Positions 60,775 to 64,000 of a stretch of DNA of 64,000 nt are shown one piece after another. Source of the stretch: DASXKD01 sp963703605 (GTDB taxonomy: Bacteria > Actinomycetota > Actinomycetes > Streptosporangiales > Streptosporangiaceae); contig CAVPFC010000033.1 of NCBI GenBank assembly GCA_963703605.1, positions 62,001 through 126,000 of the forward strand, read 5' to 3'. A program made the translations under genes and the position numbers. The notes beneath the pieces are model-generated. The model did no database searches, had not been told where the DNA came from, and worked only from the letters and a program-made list of their open reading frames with translations. Position 1 is the stretch's first letter; every line of letters starts with the position of its first letter.

Positions 60775-63309
60775 TCAGGGGCCGTACGTGGTGCCCGGGT
60801 CGGGGTCCGGGGTCCAGTCGCCACCGGGTGCCCAGCCGCCGGGCCCATCGCCGTTCGGCGGGCCGCCGCCGAACGCCGGGCTCGGGTCGTCGAACGCGGG
60901 GCTGGCGTCCAGCACTGCCACGGCCGTCTGCCCATCGGGCACGGCGGTTGCGATGGGCAGGCTCAGGTGGACCTTCCCGTGTGCCCGGTGCGCGTTCGCC
61001 GCCGCCTGGTGGTACTCCTCCAGTTGCCGCACGAACGCCTGGTCGGCATAGGGCCGCCCGTCGATGAGCGGGCCCTTCCGCTGCTCGAACACGGCGAGCA
61101 CGTCGTCACCGCTGAGGGTCTTGTTGGTTTCCAGCGCGTGCGCCATGCGCAGCACCTGGTCCCTGTTGCTCCGCAGGATCTCCTCCACCTGCTGCAGCAG
61201 CCTGGTCAGGTTGTCCTCGATGCGGTCCGCGAGCGCGCGCCGCAGGTCGGCCTCCGGGTCCTGGCCTTTCTTCTTCCGGCCGGCCGTGCCGCCGCCGGGC
61301 GAGCCGACCTCGAGCCGCCTGGCGGTCGAGTACGACGACACCGTGGCGCCCATGCCCCAGAAGCCCTCCATGAACGAGGCCACGGTGGTGGCCGACTCCA
61401 GGTCGCCGGACACACCGGAGGAGCTGTCGCTGTCGAAGAACATCCGCTCTCCGGCGAGGGAGGCAAGGGACACCAGGATGTCGCTCTCGAACTCGCTCCG
61501 CCAGCTCGTGAACTGGTCCTCGGGCGGGATGTTGGCGACCATGCCGAGGTAGGTGCTGCCCTTCTCGATGGTCGCGATGTCGATCTCCATGTGCTGGCGG
61601 GTCCGGTAGGCGACCAGCGCGTGGCACGCCTCGTGGATCGCGACCGCGTGCCGTTCGCGCTCGATGTACTCCACGTCCTCGGGCGGCCCGAGCTCCTTGA
61701 GCTGCTTGGCGCGGATCATGTCTTTCCAGGTGATCACGTCGCGGCCGTCCCGGATGGCGGTGATGAGTGCCTCGTTGACCATGTCCTTGATGGTCGCTCC
61801 GGTGGCGTAGGGGGTGATGACGGCCAGCTTGTCGATCTGCTGGGGGGTGAGTTCGTGACGCACCTTGCCGAGGTAGCCCTCGTACGTCCGCACCCGGCCC
61901 GCCTTGGACGGGTAGCCGACCTTGTAGATCCGGTCGATGCGGCCGGGCCGCAGCAGCGCCTCGTCGAGCGCCTCCGGCAGGTTCGTCGCCAGCATGACGA
62001 GGATCCGGTACTTGGGCGGCGGCTTGGGGCGCATGCCGAAGATCCGCCGCACGTAGCGGTTGATGAAACCGCGCGGCTTCTTCAGCCCGGACAGCTCGGT
62101 GAGCAGCGCCTGCAGCGTGCCCATGCCGCCGCCACCGCCGCCGCCGTTCATGCCCGCGCCGATGATCTGCCTGTTGCGCCGGCGGCCCTCCGGCTCGTCC
62201 TCGATGCCGGATTCCATCGCCCGCCGCATGAGCATCCACTGCACGTCCTGCGACAGGTAGGAGAAGCCGTGACAACCGGCCCGGTGCGGCGCCGGGTTCG
62301 CCGCGGTCATCCCGCGCGGGAAGCCGGGGCCGCCCTGGGTCAGCGCGCCACGGTTGCCGAGCGAGTCCGCCTCGTCGAAGAAGACGATGACCCCGCCGTA
62401 GCGCAGCGCAAGCCGGCGCAGCTTGCGGAACAGCCCCTTCACCTTGAGCACGCCGACGCCGAAGAACATGTTGATGAACGCGCCGGGGTCCACGAACACG
62501 TACGGCTTGCCGGTCTCCCCGGCCACCGCCTCGGCCATGAGCGTCTTACCGGTGCCTGGTGGCCCCCAGAGCAGGATGCCACCGGGCACGTAGCCGCCCC
62601 GGTCCTCGATCACCTCCGGGTGCTCGAGGTAGAGGATGTTCTCCTTCACCCGCGCCAGCACGTGGTCCTGGCCCCAGACGTCGGAGAACCGGGTCTTGAT
62701 GTCGTCGGGGTAGTACACGTCGACCCCGCCCCGGGACAGGAACCAGAACAGGAGCGCAAACTGGAGAACGAAGAACAGCAGGTAGATGGAGTACTGGAGC
62801 ACGGTGGGCAGTGCGTGCCAGACCAGCTTCGGGCCCTGGATGAGGGCGTCCAGCGGCGTGGTGTGGATCAGCTTCCCGATGACGAACGCGGCCACCACGA
62901 TCCAGAACACCCAGGTCACTACACGGCGGATCCGGAACCTGGTCCAGTCGGACAGCCTGCGGTGGCTGGCCCGCTCGAACCCGCCGAACACGCGGTTCGT
63001 CCAGAACCGGTTGTATCCCGCCCAGTGCTCGCTGATCAGGTAGTGGATCTGCCGGATGGCTTCGAGGCCCATCAGCACGAAGACCCACGCGCCGGCCCTG
63101 ACCTCGATGCGTACCGCGTCCTGCCAGCCCACCAGTGGGTTGTTCGCCATGACCGCCCAGGTCAGCAGCACCCAGACCAGGGCGAGCAGGAGCAGGAACT
63201 TGATCCGGTCCCAGAAGGGGATCGGCTTGCGGGTCGGGCGCTCGGTGTCCCGTGGCTGCTCGCCGGGCGGGCGCAGGCCCTCGGGGGGAGTTGCTACGGC
63301 CTCAGGCAC
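60775..63309 (-). CDS. FtsH-like membrane AAA+ protease, variant
   Basis: An 844-residue protein. Four or so membrane helices lie in residues 30-215 (FLLLLALVWVLLTW, VVTWVFWIVVAAFVIG, SIYLLFFVLQFALLFWFL). The AAA module has Walker A WGPPGTGKTLMAEAVA near residue 255, Walker B GVIVFFDEADSLGNRG, and SRH MLATNLPEALDEALLRPGRIDR. Between Walker B and SRH is an insertion of about 100 residues with a Gly run. The zinc motif IHEACHALVAY is near residue 560, followed by SSGVSGDLESATTVA. True FtsH has two helices and about 650 residues, so this is a divergent paralogue. GTG at 63309 shares its G with the upstream TAG; AGGAG lies 7 nt before. Pro/Gly-rich tail. Confidence 0.85.
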   Translation of the reverse strand: MPEAVATPPEGLRPPGEQPRDTERPTRKPIPFWDRIKFLLLLALVWVLLTWAVMANNPLVGWQDAVRIEVRAGAWVFVLMGLEAIRQIHYLISEHWAGYNRFWTNRVFGGFERASHRRLSDWTRFRIRRVVTWVFWIVVAAFVIGKLIHTTPLDALIQGPKLVWHALPTVLQYSIYLLFFVLQFALLFWFLSRGGVDVYYPDDIKTRFSDVWGQDHVLARVKENILYLEHPEVIEDRGGYVPGGILLWGPPGTGKTLMAEAVAGETGKPYVFVDPGAFINMFFGVGVLKVKGLFRKLRRLALRYGGVIVFFDEADSLGNRGALTQGGPGFPRGMTAANPAPHRAGCHGFSYLSQDVQWMLMRRAMESGIEDEPEGRRRNRQIIGAGMNGGGGGGGMGTLQALLTELSGLKKPRGFINRYVRRIFGMRPKPPPKYRILVMLATNLPEALDEALLRPGRIDRIYKVGYPSKAGRVRTYEGYLGKVRHELTPQQIDKLAVITPYATGATIKDMVNEALITAIRDGRDVITWKDMIRAKQLKELGPPEDVEYIERERHAVAIHEACHALVAYRTRQHMEIDIATIEKGSTYLGMVANIPPEDQFTSWRSEFESDILVSLASLAGERMFFDSDSSSGVSGDLESATTVASFMEGFWGMGATVSSYSTARRLEVGSPGGGTAGRKKKGQDPEADLRRALADRIEDNLTRLLQQVEEILRSNRDQVLRMAHALETNKTLSGDDVLAVFEQRKGPLIDGRPYADQAFVRQLEEYHQAAANAHRAHGKVHLSLPIATAVPDGQTAVAVLDASPAFDDPSPAFGGGPPNGDGPGGWAPGGDWTPDPDPGTTYGP

Positions 63310-63980
63310 TACGGGCTCCTGACGGTGAACGACGACATGATCGTGTTGAACTCGTTCTGGTTCTGGCTGTAACAGCTCGCCAGGCAGTGCATCACGAGCA
63401 CATAGAGCTGGGTGGCGTCCGCGTTGGTGAGGGCCACCTGATCGAAGGTGTCGGTAAGGCCACCCGGGTAGGTGTAGTCGAAGGTGTCCCACACCCCGTG
63501 GACGCCCCCGCTGGGGGTGAGCACCAGGTCCCGCAGCAGGCGGAAGCCGGTCAGGGGGAACTTGCTCTTCGCCGCGGCCTGCCTGGCTTGCGGGGTCACC
63601 GGCAGCATCACGTCGCGCAGCCCGTTGTAGGACATGCCGTTGCTCCCGGCCGCGCTGAGCGGGGCCACGAACGCGAACGCGAAAGGCTGGGTTGCGGTGG
63701 GGCTGAACAGGTCCGCGGCCGTGGGCGCGGTGGCGGCGTCGTAGCCGACGTCCCACATCCCGGTGCCCGCGCCGAAGACGCTGCCGGGCGACTTGAGCTG
63801 CTGGGCGAGCGACCCGTCGTTGATCTTGTGCCAGCCGTACGGCACCTTGAAGTAGGTGTAGGCGGAGCCGTCCGCGACGTAGGTGAACTGAGGCGCGGCG
63901 CATCCAGCAACCGCGATCGCGAGCACGAGCGCTCCGAGCCCGCAGAGCACCTGGCCGATGCGGGGCACTTTCCTAGCCAA
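63309..63980 (-). CDS. Secreted lipoprotein preceding the FtsH-like gene
   Basis: A 223-residue predicted lipoprotein: hydrophobic stretch VLCGLGALVLAIAVAG and lipobox AVAGC. The mature part (FTYVADGSAYTYFKVPYGWHKINDG to CYSQNQNEFNTIMSSFTVRSP) contains two further Cys close together and ends with a helix often seen in actinobacterial lipoproteins of unknown function. The start is TTG at 63980 with GGGAGTGGG upstream; GTG at 63968 is an alternative. Its TAG overlaps the GTG of the FtsH-like gene, so the two are tightly coupled. It may be an extracytoplasmic partner of the protease. Confidence 0.68.
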   Translation of the reverse strand: MARKVPRIGQVLCGLGALVLAIAVAGCAAPQFTYVADGSAYTYFKVPYGWHKINDGSLAQQLKSPGSVFGAGTGMWDVGYDAATAPTAADLFSPTATQPFAFAFVAPLSAAGSNGMSYNGLRDVMLPVTPQARQAAAKSKFPLTGFRLLRDLVLTPSGGVHGVWDTFDYTYPGGLTDTFDQVALTNADATQLYVLVMHCLASCYSQNQNEFNTIMSSFTVRSP

Positions 63981-64000
63981 CCGGCACCCACTCCCTGCCG

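Overview
The window is chromosomal DNA of a very GC-rich actinomycete. The evidence is third-position G/C codon use, F420-type luciferase-like oxidoreductases, a LpqY-SugABC-type sugar importer, a PerM-type membrane protein next to sucCD and purNH, and many genes whose -10 hexamer lies 6-8 nt before the start codon (leaderless mRNAs). I cannot name the genus; a Streptosporangiales-like lineage is a guess.

Layout. 1-4.3 kb: edge of a secreted protein, a PIG-L deacetylase, and an aldehyde dehydrogenase plus saccharopine-dehydrogenase-like pair, divergent from an amino acid/polyamine permease (4.5-6.1 kb). 6.2-15.6 kb: pcrA, a free-standing B12-binding domain, two coupled SDRs, sucCD, a secreted protein and perM. 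15.6-18.2 kb: a leftward AKR / F420 oxidoreductase / small membrane protein cassette. 18.3-25.9 kb: purN-purH-folD, etfBA, cysteine desulfurase and mnmA. 25.9-40.0 kb: an accessory stretch with a sugar ABC importer, a ParB-like / metallophosphoesterase / ATP-grasp cluster, a kinase-oxidoreductase fusion, GH13, GNAT, and a GntR regulator with three palindromic sites beside a small membrane protein. 40.3-49.7 kb: MetE-like protein, ligA, a GGDEF-EAL protein and gatCAB. 49.8-56.3 kb: DUF3467, a 2-hydroxyacid dehydrogenase, two secreted WAVG-repeat proteins and a PAS-GGDEF protein. 56.4-60.3 kb: ilvBNC behind a leaderless attenuator. 60.3-64 kb: lipoprotein / FtsH-like AAA protease / HExxH membrane protein operon.

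Three things stand out. First, a 30-bp tandem repeat, whose period keeps a reading frame open as 10 residues, sits in both orientations inside the ends of unrelated genes (SDR, GGDEF-EAL, GatB). Second, purH, etfB, etfA, an ATP-grasp gene and one WAVG gene are each broken by single-base indels in G/C runs; this looks more like sequence error than gene decay. Third, about ten genes show a TANNNT hexamer 6-8 nt before the start codon, which settles several start sites.

The best candidates for undescribed biology are the ParB-like / phosphoesterase / ATP-grasp cluster (30.8-33.7 kb), the FtsH-like membrane-protease operon (60.3-64 kb), the GntR / triple-palindrome / small-protein locus (38.3-40.0 kb) and the dispersed 30-bp repeat. 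None of these functions is proven by sequence alone.
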